This document shows positions 1 through 10,919 of a DNA stretch of 64,000 nt, piece by piece. The stretch comes from Reticulitermes speratus (taxonomy: Eukaryota; Arthropoda; Insecta; Blattodea; Rhinotermitidae): NCBI GenBank assembly GCA_021186555.1, contig JAJKFL010000014.1, positions 27,544,033-27,608,032 of the forward strand, written 5' to 3'. The notes below the pieces were generated by a model. It was not told the origin of the DNA. It saw only the letters and a list, made by a program, of their open reading frames with translations, and searched no databases. Each line of letters opens with the position of its first letter. Position 1 is the first letter of the stretch. The translations under genes were made by a program, and so were the position numbers.

Positions 1-1600
1 GCGTAAGTAAGAATCTGTGGAAATCTATGGTAAAATTAAGGTCAGGTTGGCGTTTCGTGGTCCGTGGAAAGTAGTCCAGAGATGCGCAATGGGTCAGCCG
101 GAACTTCATGGGTTGCTGACAGAGGCGGTGATTGCTGTTTCTGTCAGTACCATTGCTCAGTGCATACTGCGCTACCTAGTCACACTGTTGCGGGCCAGTG
201 CAGGGTCACCCTACTTTAGCACACTGTTTAATTTTATATGTCACGGGTGTTTAAACTAACCCAGATCAGTTTCCGTACTGGTACTGTAATGTCAACAAAC
301 GTAAGTTACGGGTGACATAAACAACCATTATACAGTGCGTAGGGAATAAGAACATTCTCGTCATTGTCACAACCTGTGGTTTTCCTCAGTCTTCTAGATA
401 AATGCCGGCATAGTTCATTCAGATGCCCACAAATGTCTCCTCCCAAGTCCTTACTGCTAACTCCCATTCATCCTGTCTCAACCAACCGTTGTAACTCTGG
501 CAGCTGAAGAAACCATCAGCTTCTATAGACTACCAACTAAGACATCACGTCATTACTATATTAAGATTCAGGAAAATAGATGAACACATCCTATCTCCAT
601 TATTTTTATATTAATTACATTAAAGTTAAACTAAATAGCCCTGACTTTCTGATAAGGACAGAATGTTTCGCCAAAACGAGAAATGAGATCAGTGTGTTTG
701 CGAACTATATGGGTAGCGTTTTATATAACGATGTTTTCCAATGGTTCACCAATAACTTTTGTCCAGTCATGGCGATTTAGGCGCAATTACTTACAGGATC
801 ATAATGATGTGACATTCTGTAGCTGTAAAATTTCAGTATTATGACGCCGCAATTGTGGAATCAAGCAGGTTCGGATACCGTAATTCATCAAATGTAATTT
901 GGTAACATATTACTTTAAAAATCATGAAGATGCATTGTCAGGAAATTGACTCGATTCGGGTAGTAAATGAAATTAAAACAAATGCGTTGCCGTGTGTATG
1001 TATTTTACCCGGGGAATACATCGTAATAATAGCGTATATGCCCTCCACACTTCGGGTATAAGCAGTTACCCTATCTTATTAACAACTTTCATAACACAAA
1101 CTTAACACTTTTTACGCCGTAAGAAATGTTTGAGCTATAAGGTAGAAACCTGCAGTGAAGGACGGCATATTACAGTGTGAATGCAAGATCAGATACGGTT
1201 ACAAAGACGTAAAACACTTGTAAAATTGTAATACAGTCACACAGCTCCAGAAACTGTGGAGTTAGCCTTGTCACAAAGACATACAAGAGGCGGCGGAGTC
1301 TTGGACTTGGAGATGGAATATTTTGGTGGCACTGAGAATAAGCAGCATTGGTATTTCGTCATTGCATATTGAAAAGGAACGCAGGCAACATGGAGGAGGG
1401 GAAGGGACCTTGGTTGAACGACGACAACGGACAGTAGTTGCAACACAGGTGAGGTTGCTTCATAGAAATAACACACGTGGCAGGGCTGCCAGGATGTGCT
1501 TTTGGTGGTCGCTCTCGGCGGTTGGAACTCCAGAACTGGAAAATGATCATCATCTTCACCACCCTCTGATATGTATTGTTTTTTAGGCGCACTGACAACG
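1..1600. other. No recognisable gene
   Basis: I see no conserved protein, RNA gene or defined mobile element here. Open frames are short and lack composition or motifs of real genes. If Tribbles continues as expected its next exon should lie on the minus strand, but no matching sequence was found from here up to 2400. Confidence 0.5.
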
Positions 1601-1604
1601 TAAC

Positions 1605-1760
1605 CGCGAACAATGACTAACAGCTTCGTCATTCTGTCCGTCCGCGTGTATTTCCTCGAGATTCTATGCTGGGGATTTCTACTAAAATCTGTCGATTTTT
1701 TTATTTTAACTTAAATCGGACTGAAGACCTACGTGCATGTATAACCAACGTTACCAATGT
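1605..1760 (+). repeat. Copy of an interspersed repeat (family Q)
   Basis: The stretch starts with a 'cagcttcgtcattctgtccg' type motif followed by a conserved tail with 'aaatctgtcga' and 'aaatcggac'. The same order of motifs recurs near 25.5, 31.1, 31.8 (inverted), 46.9 and 57.4 kb. I do not recognise the parent element. The copy is diverged and has no clear ends. Confidence 0.5.
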
Positions 1761-2089
1761 TTCACGGTTACCACTTTCCCTCGGTTATACAGGTTAACCA
1801 ATGTCCCTGCGCCTAGGCAAACGCGCCGGAAGTGTTTCGTGTAAGAACTTATTTCTGTAATATAAGTTATATGGAAGGTGGGTCAAGAAGTTTACACAAG
1901 CTCACCTCTGGACCCGATCGTGGGTCAGATGAATCCAGTCTACACCCTCCATCGGACTACAAAGCACAATATCACAAAGATGAGAGCCGGGACGGCGTAG
2001 TAGGTAGGGAGACTGAGCTACGTGCTGAACATCTGAGGAATTTTGGTTCAGTTCCCGACACGGGCAATAGATGTATCTTTTATAATGTC

Positions 2090-2290
2090 CAGAATGGCTC
2101 TAAGGCCCAACCATTCTCGTATTTAATGGGTAACGGGAGCTCCTCCTCAGGCATGAAGCTCACCACTGACCTCCATCTAGTGCTGAGGTTAATAATGAGG
2201 GGGAGCTATACCGCCACTCCCACATATGTCTTCATGGCGTGCACAGGAACTGTACTTTTACTTTACTATCATAACAGCAGGGCGGTAACA
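2090..2290 (+). repeat. SINE fragment, family S3
   Basis: The stretch shares the 'cctccatctagtgctgaggtt' type block, the 'cttcatggcg' block and the 'acttttactttac' tail with copies at 10350-10627, 24290-24430, 47655-47835, 49967-50230 and 58768-58975. The tRNA-like head is missing, so this is a 5'-truncated or eroded copy. It lies just downstream of Tribbles exon 2. Confidence 0.6.
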
Positions 2291-2404
2291 ATAAGTTGTG
2301 CCACTGGGTTATAAGGAAGGTTCATATACAGTACAATAAAGAATTCCGACACATGTGCCGGTACTTCGCCACGTCGTTTTCTGCACAACGGATCTTGGAC
2401 TTAC

Positions 2405-2694
2405 CTGTGAGGGTCGACGAACACGAACTTCCTGAGCTTGAGATCACGAAGTACGATCCCTTGATCATGGCAGGCGCGGACCGCCTCCGCGATCTGCCTG
2501 AACAGTCTTCGAGCCTCAGATTCTCGGAGCCTCTTCCTAAGTCTCACGTGCGAATGTAAGTCTCCGTGGGCCGGAGGGAACACGAGGTAGAGGAACCGTT
2601 CTCCGAGGAGCACCTCATGCAGGGAGTTGATGTGCGGGTGGCAATCCACCCTGTAGTGGGCCGAGAGCAAGCCGCATGCCTCACGCCGCACCGC
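2405..2694 (-). CDS. trbl: Tribbles pseudokinase, second coding exon (partial gene)
   Basis: This internal exon encodes 96 codons plus two bases of the Tribbles pseudokinase domain. It follows a TGCAG acceptor (AG at 2695-2696) and ends at an AG|GTAAGT donor (GT at 2403-2404), splitting an Arg codon. It begins in phase 0, matching the exon ending at 12939. Visible motifs are HPHINSLHEVLLGE (alphaC-beta4 region), HGDLHSHVRLRKRLRESEA, LFRQIAEAVRACHDQGIV and the catalytic-loop signature VLRDLKLRKF, where the usual HRD is LRD, a hallmark of Tribbles proteins. Family knowledge: Tribbles proteins are scaffolds that recruit substrates to COP1-type ubiquitin ligases and bind MEK1 or Akt; Drosophila tribbles restrains String/Cdc25 and C/EBP (Slbo). 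The C-lobe remainder and the C-terminal COP1- and MEK-binding tail would be encoded beyond position 1. Frame is intact with no stops. Confidence 0.93.
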
Positions 2695-2984
2695 CTGCAC
2701 AAATAAATATTTGTTGTTATGCGCTCTGTCTACTCAGCGGATGCTGATATTTGTATTACACAATACCTGATTCTGGTCGTCGGTAGCTCGAAAATGGACT
2801 GTACAGATGCGATTGCTTAAGTGAATAACCACAACACGAAGGAGACGAAGATCCTCAAACATTGCCCTCTGTTGGAGTTCTAGCAGCCAACATACTTCAT
2901 CCGTGAAAGCCCCACTCGAGACCACCCGCCCCCTCACCCCGGGCAGTCGCACAGCTGGTCAACAAATGTTCCGCCTTGTTTGGG

Positions 2985-3255
2985 AACTCACATGTTCACT
3001 ACCACCTTCACAAAAGCCGTCGGACGAGACGAACCCACTTCATACCCTCACACACTATTACTTTAATACCCATCTTCACGTTGTCATCCCATCTACGCCC
3101 AGGACTCTCAAGTGGCCTCCTCCCTTCAAGCTTTTTGACTGAAATTCTGTACGCATTTTTCCACCTCCAGGCGTGCCGCATCTCCCACCTACCTAATTCT
3201 CTTTAGCTTGATCATCCCAGTAACACTTGGTGAAGGGTACAAATTGTGAAGGGGT
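2985..3255 (-). mobile_element. LINE 3' fragment (RTE-like)
   Basis: On the minus strand this is a degenerate copy of the C-terminal region seen better at 59440-59960 and 42838-43225. The plus-strand landmarks are 'atcccatctacgcccagg', 'tcaagtggcc' and 'cttgatcatcc', which recur in the other copies in the same order. Frames are broken. It sits inside the Tribbles intron. Confidence 0.65.
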
Positions 3256-3545
3256 ATAGCTGCTACCCGTGCAGATTTCAACAGGCGGATTTAAGTACAT
3301 GCACTGTAACAAAACCCGTTCCTAACAACCGTCTGTCACATCCACAGACAGACAAAAGACTAAAATACTAGGAAGGTGAGAATTAACCCCTTATAGAGAC
3401 TTGTAGGCCCCCATCCCGTTGAAGTTAAATACACTTGGGTGGAGGAGTAACAGGACCTGCCTTACACACTGTGACTCTTCGAACGCAGCCTCAACACAGT
3501 ACGGTGATCAGCGCATCCAGGTCATCAAACTGCAAACACATAAAG

Positions 3546-3630
3546 AGTATTTTTCAGTCACACTGCTCGCCGCAGAGCGGACGATAATGCCGCCCGCTCT
3601 GCGACGAGCAGTTTGACTGTGAAAAATACT
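3546..3630. repeat. Inverted repeat with ~36 bp arms
   Basis: The left arm runs 'agtatttttcagtca' through 'cgcagagcgg' and the right arm is its near-perfect reverse complement ending 'gtgaaaaatact'. The loop is about 13 bp. One base indel and one change separate the arms. It could be a tiny fold-back element; no target duplication was identified. Confidence 0.8.
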
Positions 3631-3639
3631 CCCTTGCAC

Positions 3640-6040
3640 TGGGATTTGCATAATTATGATTGTGATAATATTTATTTTCCACTTTTGTCAGACGTCAGCT
3701 CATCTACCGTCACCGTCAATTCAATACCTGCAACACACTAATACTCACTAACTGAGTCAAAACTACACACATGCGGTATCTCGGTCACCACGTAGACTGT
3801 TACGTGAACAGGTGTACAGCGTGAAACTGTAACTGCGTTATTTATAATGGGGAAAGACAAGGTGAAGTACCTTGAGCTGTATACGAGCACGGACTCTGGA
3901 GGAAGAGCCAGACGCTAATTCCGTCAATTCGCGTCGACCCATAAATCATGACATTCTACTGCGTTATAAAAATATGAACTATGACACTGAATTTAACAAT
4001 GACGGCGGACTGACTGACTGACCGCACCAGTCATGGCTTTTAAACGTGACGAATGGGAGGGCATGGACTGGTTTAATCGGGCTTATGACAGGGACCACTG
4101 GCGGACTCTTGTGAACACAGTAATGAACCTTCGGGTTGCATAAAATGTAACAAAATCTTTGTTCCTTTGATGGCATGGCTTATAAAATAGTCACTACATG
4201 ATGCACATTTGCATTTTATCTTCAATGTACCAACGTTCTGAGAACACAACTACAGAAACTGACTTCACAAAGATAAGGTGGTCTGTGCATACGAGAAAGG
4301 TGCCTTCATATCCCCCCCCCCCCCCCGCTGCATTCTTGTAAATAGGTGCATATCTTCAGGTGATATGTTATTGCCAGATACAGACATAGACTGTCCTTCA
4401 TTACTTTCATAGCTGTAATCGTCAACACTACAACGTTAAGCATTACAAGTTATACAGGAAATACAACCTTAAGGGCTTTTTAAAAATAAAATCGGAAGTG
4501 TTATTTTCGTTCCTTGCTTTATCAGTGCCCAGTTTGCCGTTATTATTGGCCCGGGCGGGACTCTTTCTCCTCTCCCAAGTGGGTCTGACTGACCATCTTC
4601 ATTGCTACATGCCTATGTAACCTAACCGCATCCTCACACAACTCCGACCCCGAAGGCTAAGTACCATGGCCCTGCGAAACGCTAGTACCCACTTAGAAGA
4701 CTGCAGCTGTGATAACCCGGACGACCATAATCTGTATAGAACTCGGTTTGAAATTAATTCCATGGTGCAAGATCGTTCTTCACAGGCCTACTCCTGGACT
4801 TCATCCTGAACCGTTGGATGCAGACCCACACCTCGACCCTATTTATGTAACAGCCGTTTACATACCATCCTCCTAATTTAAGTTTCACTTTCTTCAGTTA
4901 GATATTCCGACCAAAATCTGTAAAGTACACACAAATATCGAGGAAACAGGACCACGTCAATGTGACGACTATTAAGTCATAAGATTCCTGAATCAAAATC
5001 TTCGGGGACGGCCCTTCTCAGATATACAATGGCAGTTCCTCCACGAAATGGTCAATAATCGTGCCAACAGTCGCCCTGAAGTAATGGATGTAACTTACCC
5101 AAAAGAAAAAACACGAGATGTGATAGCATCAGACGTAGTTTCCCACTAGATCGTAAATGTATACGTATATTACTGCTTAGGAATCTCCATGTTCGTTTTC
5201 TTGTAGATAAAAATTTGGTTCTGTTAAGATTGCTGTGTTCCCACCTTTGCCTATCCGTTAACACACATTTCATACAATCCAAACTTGGCTGGTATAGAAT
5301 GGTCCCTATTACAAAGACTTGTTCTGTGTGTAGGAGCATAAACACAATCTCTTACATGCGCATCCCATGGCCGTATAGTGTATACTGCACATATGCTTGG
5401 AAGAAAGTGCTATTGTAGAATGGTGTGTCATGTTCAAGCCCACGACGTAATGGATTTAGTAATGACTGTACACTGCTACATGGTGTGAATTCGAAGAGTG
5501 AAATATCACAGTCTGGTCCCAATTAAGATCCGACCTAAATGGCCGCAGTAATTTAAGTACGGGATCGTCGTGAAATCCGTAGACCGCCAGTGCATGTACG
5601 ATTAAAATTAACCGCTGTACGTAGGGCTATACTTGGCATTCGCATGTAAGCCCACGACTTACCGTAACAGAAGATGTTTACAGGAAATGTTTGTGTAACC
5701 AACCTTTCCATCGAACCCGCACTTCCCGGCTGGCAGAGGTCACACAGATAACGTACACTTTTAAGTCATGAACAGAATTGATTGTACGGTAAACCAAGAA
5801 CGAACTGACTGAAGTTTCGGTACCTTAAACCTTTGGTGCCTAAGATTCATGAAAAGTAAGATAACGTGAGTCCTTACCCCGCAGAAAAACACTGCATCTT
5901 CAGTACGAAGTCCATTTGGTTAATGTTCTTTAGGGAAATGGTCGACGTTTATTTCGCGAATGACACGACAACCATATACATATTCTTGGGTGAAATTCAA
6001 AATTGAAGGATTAATGGCTATATTAGTGTACTCGTATTTG
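3640..6040. other. Unassigned intron sequence with a poly-C tract
   Basis: No coding or repeat family was recognised here. The only simple feature is a run of 15 C at 4312-4326. Several short open frames are present but none resembles a known protein. Confidence 0.5.
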
Positions 6041-6051
6041 AACTGTTTACT

Positions 6052-6215
6052 CAGTGGTGCACAAATTTTCCACACATCTAGGGGCCACCTCAAACTTCTG
6101 TGTGTCAGAAGTGTGACGTGATGCAAGTCCCATATAGATGACCCAAAAAAAATGCGCTCCGCCGTTTAAAATTTAGTCGCCCGGGCGATCTGGTGACCGA
6201 GATTTGTGCACCCTG
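6052..6215. mobile_element. hAT-type MITE, family M1
   Basis: This 164 bp element has terminal inverted repeats 'cagtggtgcacaaatttt' and, at the far end, 'gatttgtgcaccctg'. It is flanked by 8 bp direct repeats tgtttact (6044-6051) and tgttaact (6216-6223), 7 of 8 identical. It has no coding capacity. Relatives are at 7507-7659, 20391-20555 and 39333-39495. The 8 bp duplication and CAGGG-like ends point to mobilisation by a hAT transposase. Confidence 0.85.
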
Positions 6216-6223
6216 TGTTAACT

Positions 6224-7460
6224 GTTAACAACGATTCGCGTCTGAAATGTAACATTTATACTTTCGAGATGAAATTACTGAAACACATTTCAACAGCGAC
6301 TTCAACAGCTGCGGTTTTGGGTATGGGCATTTTTTTTTCTGTTCCGTTCACAATTTACTAAGTTTTACGTATGTTGCAGATGGAAAACGCGTTAAAATTG
6401 TAGTCGATTTAAACTAGGCCTAATGCAGAAATACTTGAATTCTGCCTATGTGAACTTTCAAAAATATGTAATTCATTTGTAAGTTCCGACTTCGTTTTGA
6501 ACGTACGTTCAGATGTAATCCTACAAGAAAAGTGGGCTCAGTCTCCGAAGGAAACGGCAATAAAATTCAGGTTACAAGCGTCAGTACGACTGCTAACTCT
6601 CGTGTGGAGGTTATTTTTGCAAACGACGATAATTTTTGCTTCCTTTTTGCTTGCTAAATCACCGTCGCGAAAAATAGTCCACCATGGGACTTGTGTAATT
6701 TGGAGCGATTGGCCAACTCCACTCGGCAGGCCTTGCTTTGAATAACATCACTGGGAGTGACGTTACATCCCACATTTAGCGGCTTCCAGTGCTAAATTCA
6801 ATGCAAATATTCCCACACAACATACGATAACTATAAACGCGCGGATTTCGCGTGTTTGCTACATGCTGCCGAGCTTGTATCTCGTAACCCAAGACCAGGG
6901 TATGATGCCATCCACTGACGCGATCCACAGATATCTAGAGGTTTCTAGTACATCCCAGTCTAGCATGATCAGCTATAACTAACTCGTCTAGCAGTGTTTC
7001 GGAGCATATGATATCCTATATGCATACGACGATGGAGCTGGTCGCAGTAACAGAGGAGTGTACGATTAAACATGCATGAAAATAATTTACGGAAATTCAG
7101 TCACTTTTATTCAGATAATTTTTGTCTACAATAATGTGTGTGGTTCCAGCATAAACTATACATATAATAAAACAGACTGGAAAGGCTGATTTTCTAACGG
7201 CACAAACCTTCGAAGTTGTAACTGATTGTTCTGAAGTTCGTACTTTGCCCGGCCGAGTCCAGCTGTAGAAACATAATCATTATGATAATCGAACCCATTC
7301 TTTTGGAGACGCTGCCATCAGAAGTTAGAGACGGGGTAAAAAATCTTCGATCTAAAACAGTACAGATACGCCAGTACGGTTCATAAGCTTCATTAATTCC
7401 ATATATTTTAACCGGAGTGAAGATTGTGTGATTAATACCATATAGTTTAGCGAAATATAT
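6224..7460. other. Unassigned intron sequence
   Basis: No gene or recognisable repeat was found. The sequence is AT-rich and unique-looking. Confidence 0.45.
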
Positions 7461-7462
7461 GT

Positions 7463-7505
7463 ACACACACACACGCACGCACAGAGAGAGAGAGAGAGAG
7501 AGAGA
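7463..7505. repeat. Compound (CA)n(GA)n microsatellite
   Basis: Alternating 'ac' and 'gc' dinucleotides are followed by about ten 'ag' units. It abuts a MITE copy starting at 7507. Confidence 0.95.
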
Positions 7506-7506
7506 C

Positions 7507-7659
7507 CAGGGGCGCACATCCCGGGCGCCAGGTCCCCACGGCGACTAAAGTTTGTACGGTATTTGTGGGTTTTCAATATGGAACTTGCTTTATGTCAACC
7601 TTCTGAAGCCTAGGATTTTCACATGGCTCCTACATTTTTTGGAAAATCTGTACACCCTT
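7507..7659. mobile_element. hAT-type MITE, family M1, eroded
   Basis: It begins 'caggggcgcacatcccgggc' and ends with 'ggaaaatctgtacaccctt', homologous in inverted orientation to the element at 39333-39495. The right end is degraded and no good target duplication remains. Confidence 0.7.
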
Positions 7660-7664
7660 AATAC

Positions 7665-8500
7665 AGACACAGGAAATTTTCACGCTCAGTACCTCTCCCA
7701 CTGATCGTTTAACGGCACTGTTACATTCAGAAGAGAAGACAAGACAAAAATAACATTAAACCGAAAACTACATAGAGAAAGTAAACTTAATTCACGGGAC
7801 GTTTCTTGGTCAGTGTCAGTTCCCTCCTCAGTGTTCCATATCACATTTTGAATTTGAACGAAAAAAATTAGGGAAAACAATTCTTAGAAGTCAAGAAGTC
7901 GGATTGTCGCTTTGTTGGCTGATCAGGTGTCAAGTAAAACAAATCCATATTCGGGAAATTTCAATGACATGTCACGTTACGTATTTAAAACGCATCGGCC
8001 TTACGCGAAGAAAGATTTCACATCTAAAAGCAATGGGAAGTGATAAAAAACGAAAAACATTCTATAAAACAATGACGCGCTGCTTATATGATAGACGAGT
8101 GGTACAGCCCTTGCTAGTAATCAACTCGGCTATTATGAAAGTGTGTGAAGGGGAACAGATCGTAAGATAACATTCATTGAATAAACTTGACCTAAAAGGA
8201 ATACGAATCGCTTCACGACGCTTTATCGGCGCACATCCCACGTAATCACACCAATCTGTTATTTACACATGTATGTTTAGAATAACGGAGCCTCTACACC
8301 TGTCGAGACATTTAATGTACTGTGTCCGTGACACAATAAACGCAGTGGGAGAACACTGTAGCTTGCACATTATTTCGTTAGTAGTGGTATTGCACAAGGA
8401 CTTTACGCAACCCTTGTCGAGTCTCGACGGCCTTTCAAAACATGAGGGAAAAGTGTTTTCTTTAACCACGTTGCCAAGAGCGGAGATTACACTGCGTCGG
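7665..8500. other. Unassigned intron sequence
   Basis: No recognisable gene or repeat family was found; short open frames only. Confidence 0.4.
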
Positions 8501-8504
8501 TGGT

Positions 8505-8692
8505 AGAGAAATGAATGCGAGTACGGAGCATTGGTGGAACGATGTTGACAGGAGAAAACCGGGTACCTTGAGGAAAACCTATTCCGATGCCATTTTGTCC
8601 ATCTCATTTCCCACCATGGACTGGCCCGGCATCGAAGTCGGTCCTAACCGCCTGAGCCATGGCACAACCCCTTCCAGCACAACCACTGTCAC
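8505..8692 (-). repeat. tRNA-derived SINE, family S2
   Basis: On the minus strand it begins with a tRNA-like head containing 'gccatggctcaggcggtta' (A-box region) and continues through the same body as 10655-10905, including 'ggttttcctc' and 'caatgctccgtactcg'. The B box is mutated. No poly-A tail is seen, so it is a truncated or old copy. Confidence 0.65.
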
Positions 8693-8770
8693 ACAGCTAC
8701 CGACAAAGTGTAACAAACAAAAAGTCTTAAGATGTCTTCTAGCATGTGACGCCGTAGTCTGGAAAAACTT

Positions 8771-8807
8771 GCGACGTTTCGGACTAATATGCTGCTTCCT
8801 TCTTCAG
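8771..8807 (-). ncRNA. Possible degenerate hammerhead-like motif
   Basis: The minus strand reads CUGAAGA, then a short GGA/UCC helix, then GAAA and CGUC. This matches the CUGANGA...GAAA core of hammerhead ribozymes. Stem II is only 3 bp and the stem I strands do not pair, so activity is unlikely. It may be a relic of a Penelope-type repeat. Confidence 0.3.
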
Positions 8808-8814
8808 ATTAGAA

Positions 8815-9500
8815 CAAAGGTTCTTCTAACAGTAAGGCACAGGCACAGCTCCTCTGAAATGTCGAAAAACTTCTACATCCCAGAAGATGATAATCTTATG
8901 TCATCACCGTAACTGCAAATCCCTCAAATTTTAAACTGTGGTTCGAAAAAAGGCAAGTGGTTTCATAAGTCACTCGCCTGCATTCTTTGACTCGATATTT
9001 AAAAGGGAACTAATATTTTGCACGCCATTATCTGAACATACGGAATCAATACGTTTCAGTTTGTGAACACCTCACCAAGTATTACGGACTACTGCGGTCT
9101 TCTGAGCCTCGGTTTTTTTCCTTTCAGTTGCAGGAATGCGCACAAAACATCATAACTATGAGGAATTAATTTCGCGATGTCTGCCAGTTTCTCCTCACCA
9201 TACGTGTGAGTACGTGTGACGTTTTTCCAGCACACGTTTGTGGTCGAGCGACGTAAAGTCATAACATCCATAAATTGACAATTTACTTTCTAAGTCAGGT
9301 ATTGAACTATTCAATGTCTTACGCCTCTTCAGTAATATCTGCTTGTAACTTTAGTGTGTAACGGACCCTGTAGGCTATGTCAAAATGACGATTTACTCTT
9401 GGGCCGTGTCATTTATAGATACGAACAGTTTCAAACATGGGAACCGAACACCTTGTCGTAACGGAAATGAACTTGACGGACGTCATCCCGTTGTGCTTTC
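8815..9500. other. Unassigned intron sequence
   Basis: No gene, RNA gene or repeat family was recognised. Confidence 0.4.
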
Positions 9501-9507
9501 ACAATCA

Positions 9508-9552
9508 ATAAATAGTCTGTTAAATCACCGGTGATTTAACTGATTATTTAGT
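9508..9552. repeat. Near-perfect palindrome
   Basis: The core 'gttaaatcaccggtgatttaac' half-sites form a perfect 22 bp palindrome with no spacer. Flanking 'aaatagtc' and 'gattattt' extend it with one mismatch per arm. It could be a regulatory dyad or a recombination scar; nothing in the sequence decides. Confidence 0.85.
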
Positions 9553-9569
9553 AACGGAAATGCTCTGAA

Positions 9570-9690
9570 ACTTGTATTAAGGTGGTGGCTGCTTTGAATT
9601 TGGGCCGTTAGCTACTCGGGTATTTCGTAGTTTTCCTCGGTCCCTCCGGGGAAATCTCTTGATTAAGGGACGACATTTCCTTCCAGATAT
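9570..9690 (+). repeat. SINE-like tail fragment, family S6
   Basis: The 'ttttcctcggtccctccggg' stretch and the 'catttccttcc' stretch resemble the body of the SINE at 45370-45600. The tRNA-like head is not evident. Confidence 0.35.
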
Positions 9691-9699
9691 TTTCCAATT

Positions 9700-10330
9700 A
9701 ATCCAATAAATCACCCTATCATTCCAAGCTGTTACAGCCTTCTATACTTAAAGCGTCGTTGAAAACACAAACAATAATATTTTTGCGGTTTATTTACTGA
9801 AATGGATTCACGTGGCAGCAAAAGTCTACTCTGTACCATAAATACGAGTATTGTACGCCAGAATCGTCACCTGTTTCTGGTACTCGATTTTTCCGCCAGT
9901 TTGCTAGGCAACACGCCACACAGTCATTGTGGTTGCCTAACAAGCAGGCATTAATGTACCTCGGCTTTGTACAATGATGCCAGTTTATGCAGCAGTACAA
10001 ACGCGCGCATACGTCTGCAACTGTCGCTGTGAGCATGCGTCGTGTGTTGGTAATGGCGGTGGGGATGTTAGGAAATATCGCGAAAGTGCAAGTGAGTAAA
10101 TTCATCCCAGCAGTCGTCACTGGTATGAGATGGAGAGGTTTGCTTGTTACTCATACACGCGGTGACCAAACTCCGGGTCTAATCGTAGCAGAGAAGAATT
10201 ATATGGATACGGGTTCAAATTCCGTTAAGATACGTTGTACCATCACGTCCGTTATTCGTGACTTTTCAAAGGTACACCAGCATTAAGGAAATACGCTGTA
10301 TGTCAGGAGGAAAAACTGCGAATTTTGTAA
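9700..10330. other. Unassigned intron sequence
   Basis: No recognisable gene or repeat was found. Confidence 0.4.
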
Positions 10331-10349
10331 ACGTACACCAGCAGTAAGG

Positions 10350-10627
10350 TGGACCGGTATAGCGACTCGTTATGGGTTGGACTGTCCGAGGATCGAATGC
10401 CAGTGGGGACGAGATTTGCCGCACCCGTCCAGACCAGCCCTGGGGCCCGCCCAGCCTCGTGTACAATCGGAACCGGGTCTCTTTCCCGGCAGTAAAGCGG
10501 CCGGGGCGTGGCGTTGACCACCCACTCCCATCTAGCGCCGAGGTTACAGAAATCGGGGGGCTATTCCTCTACTCCCCCTTAGGGCATTCATGGCCTGTTG
10601 TAGGGTGAACTTCGCCTTCTACCTTTA
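10350..10627 (+). repeat. tRNA-derived SINE, family S3, with target duplication
   Basis: The element starts with a degraded tRNA-like head and carries the S3 body ('gtaaagcggccggggcgtgg', 'catctagcgccgaggtta') and ends in a 'ctacctttac' tail. It is flanked by 14 bp repeats caccagcagtaagg (10336-10349) and catcagcagtacgg (10628-10641), 12 of 14 identical, consistent with LINE-mediated insertion. Confidence 0.8.
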
Positions 10628-10654
10628 CATCAGCAGTACGGAAATAAGAAAAGC

Positions 10655-10905
10655 CGCGCCATGGCTCAGGTGGTTAGTCGCCGGCCTCTCACCGTGGAGG
10701 CCCGGGTTCGATCCCGGGTCAGTCCACGTGGGATTTGTGGTGGACAAAGTAGCACTGGGGCAGGTTTTTCTCCCCGTCACCGATGCTCCATTACTTGAGA
10801 AAAACGAAAAAAAAAACTAATAATCTTCAACATAGGGTTGCAGAATAGGCCTCAAGGCTGCGGTAGGTCCGTAGCATCTGCTGTGGGGACCTTCACCACA
10901 ACAGT
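10655..10905 (+). repeat. tRNA-derived SINE, family S2
   Basis: The head has a clear A-box region ('tggctcaggtggttagtcg') and an intact B box 'ggttcgatccc'. The body includes 'ctccccgtcaccgatgctcc' and the element ends in an A-rich tail. It follows the S3 copy directly. It may be the best-preserved pol III promoter in the intron, although it is not a tRNA gene because the acceptor stem is not conserved. Confidence 0.8.
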
Positions 10906-10919
10906 AAAAAAAAAAACAA

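Noticed and set aside
1832-2314. 160-codon open frame on the plus strand
   Set aside because: Its second half is SINE S3 sequence and no part resembles a known protein; chance frame.
10670-10725. Possible tRNA gene (A and B boxes present)
   Set aside because: The acceptor stem and anticodon arm do not fold as a functional tRNA and it continues into a SINE body; treated as SINE head. The same applies to the heads at 35081, 37341, 49772, 50230 and 60294.
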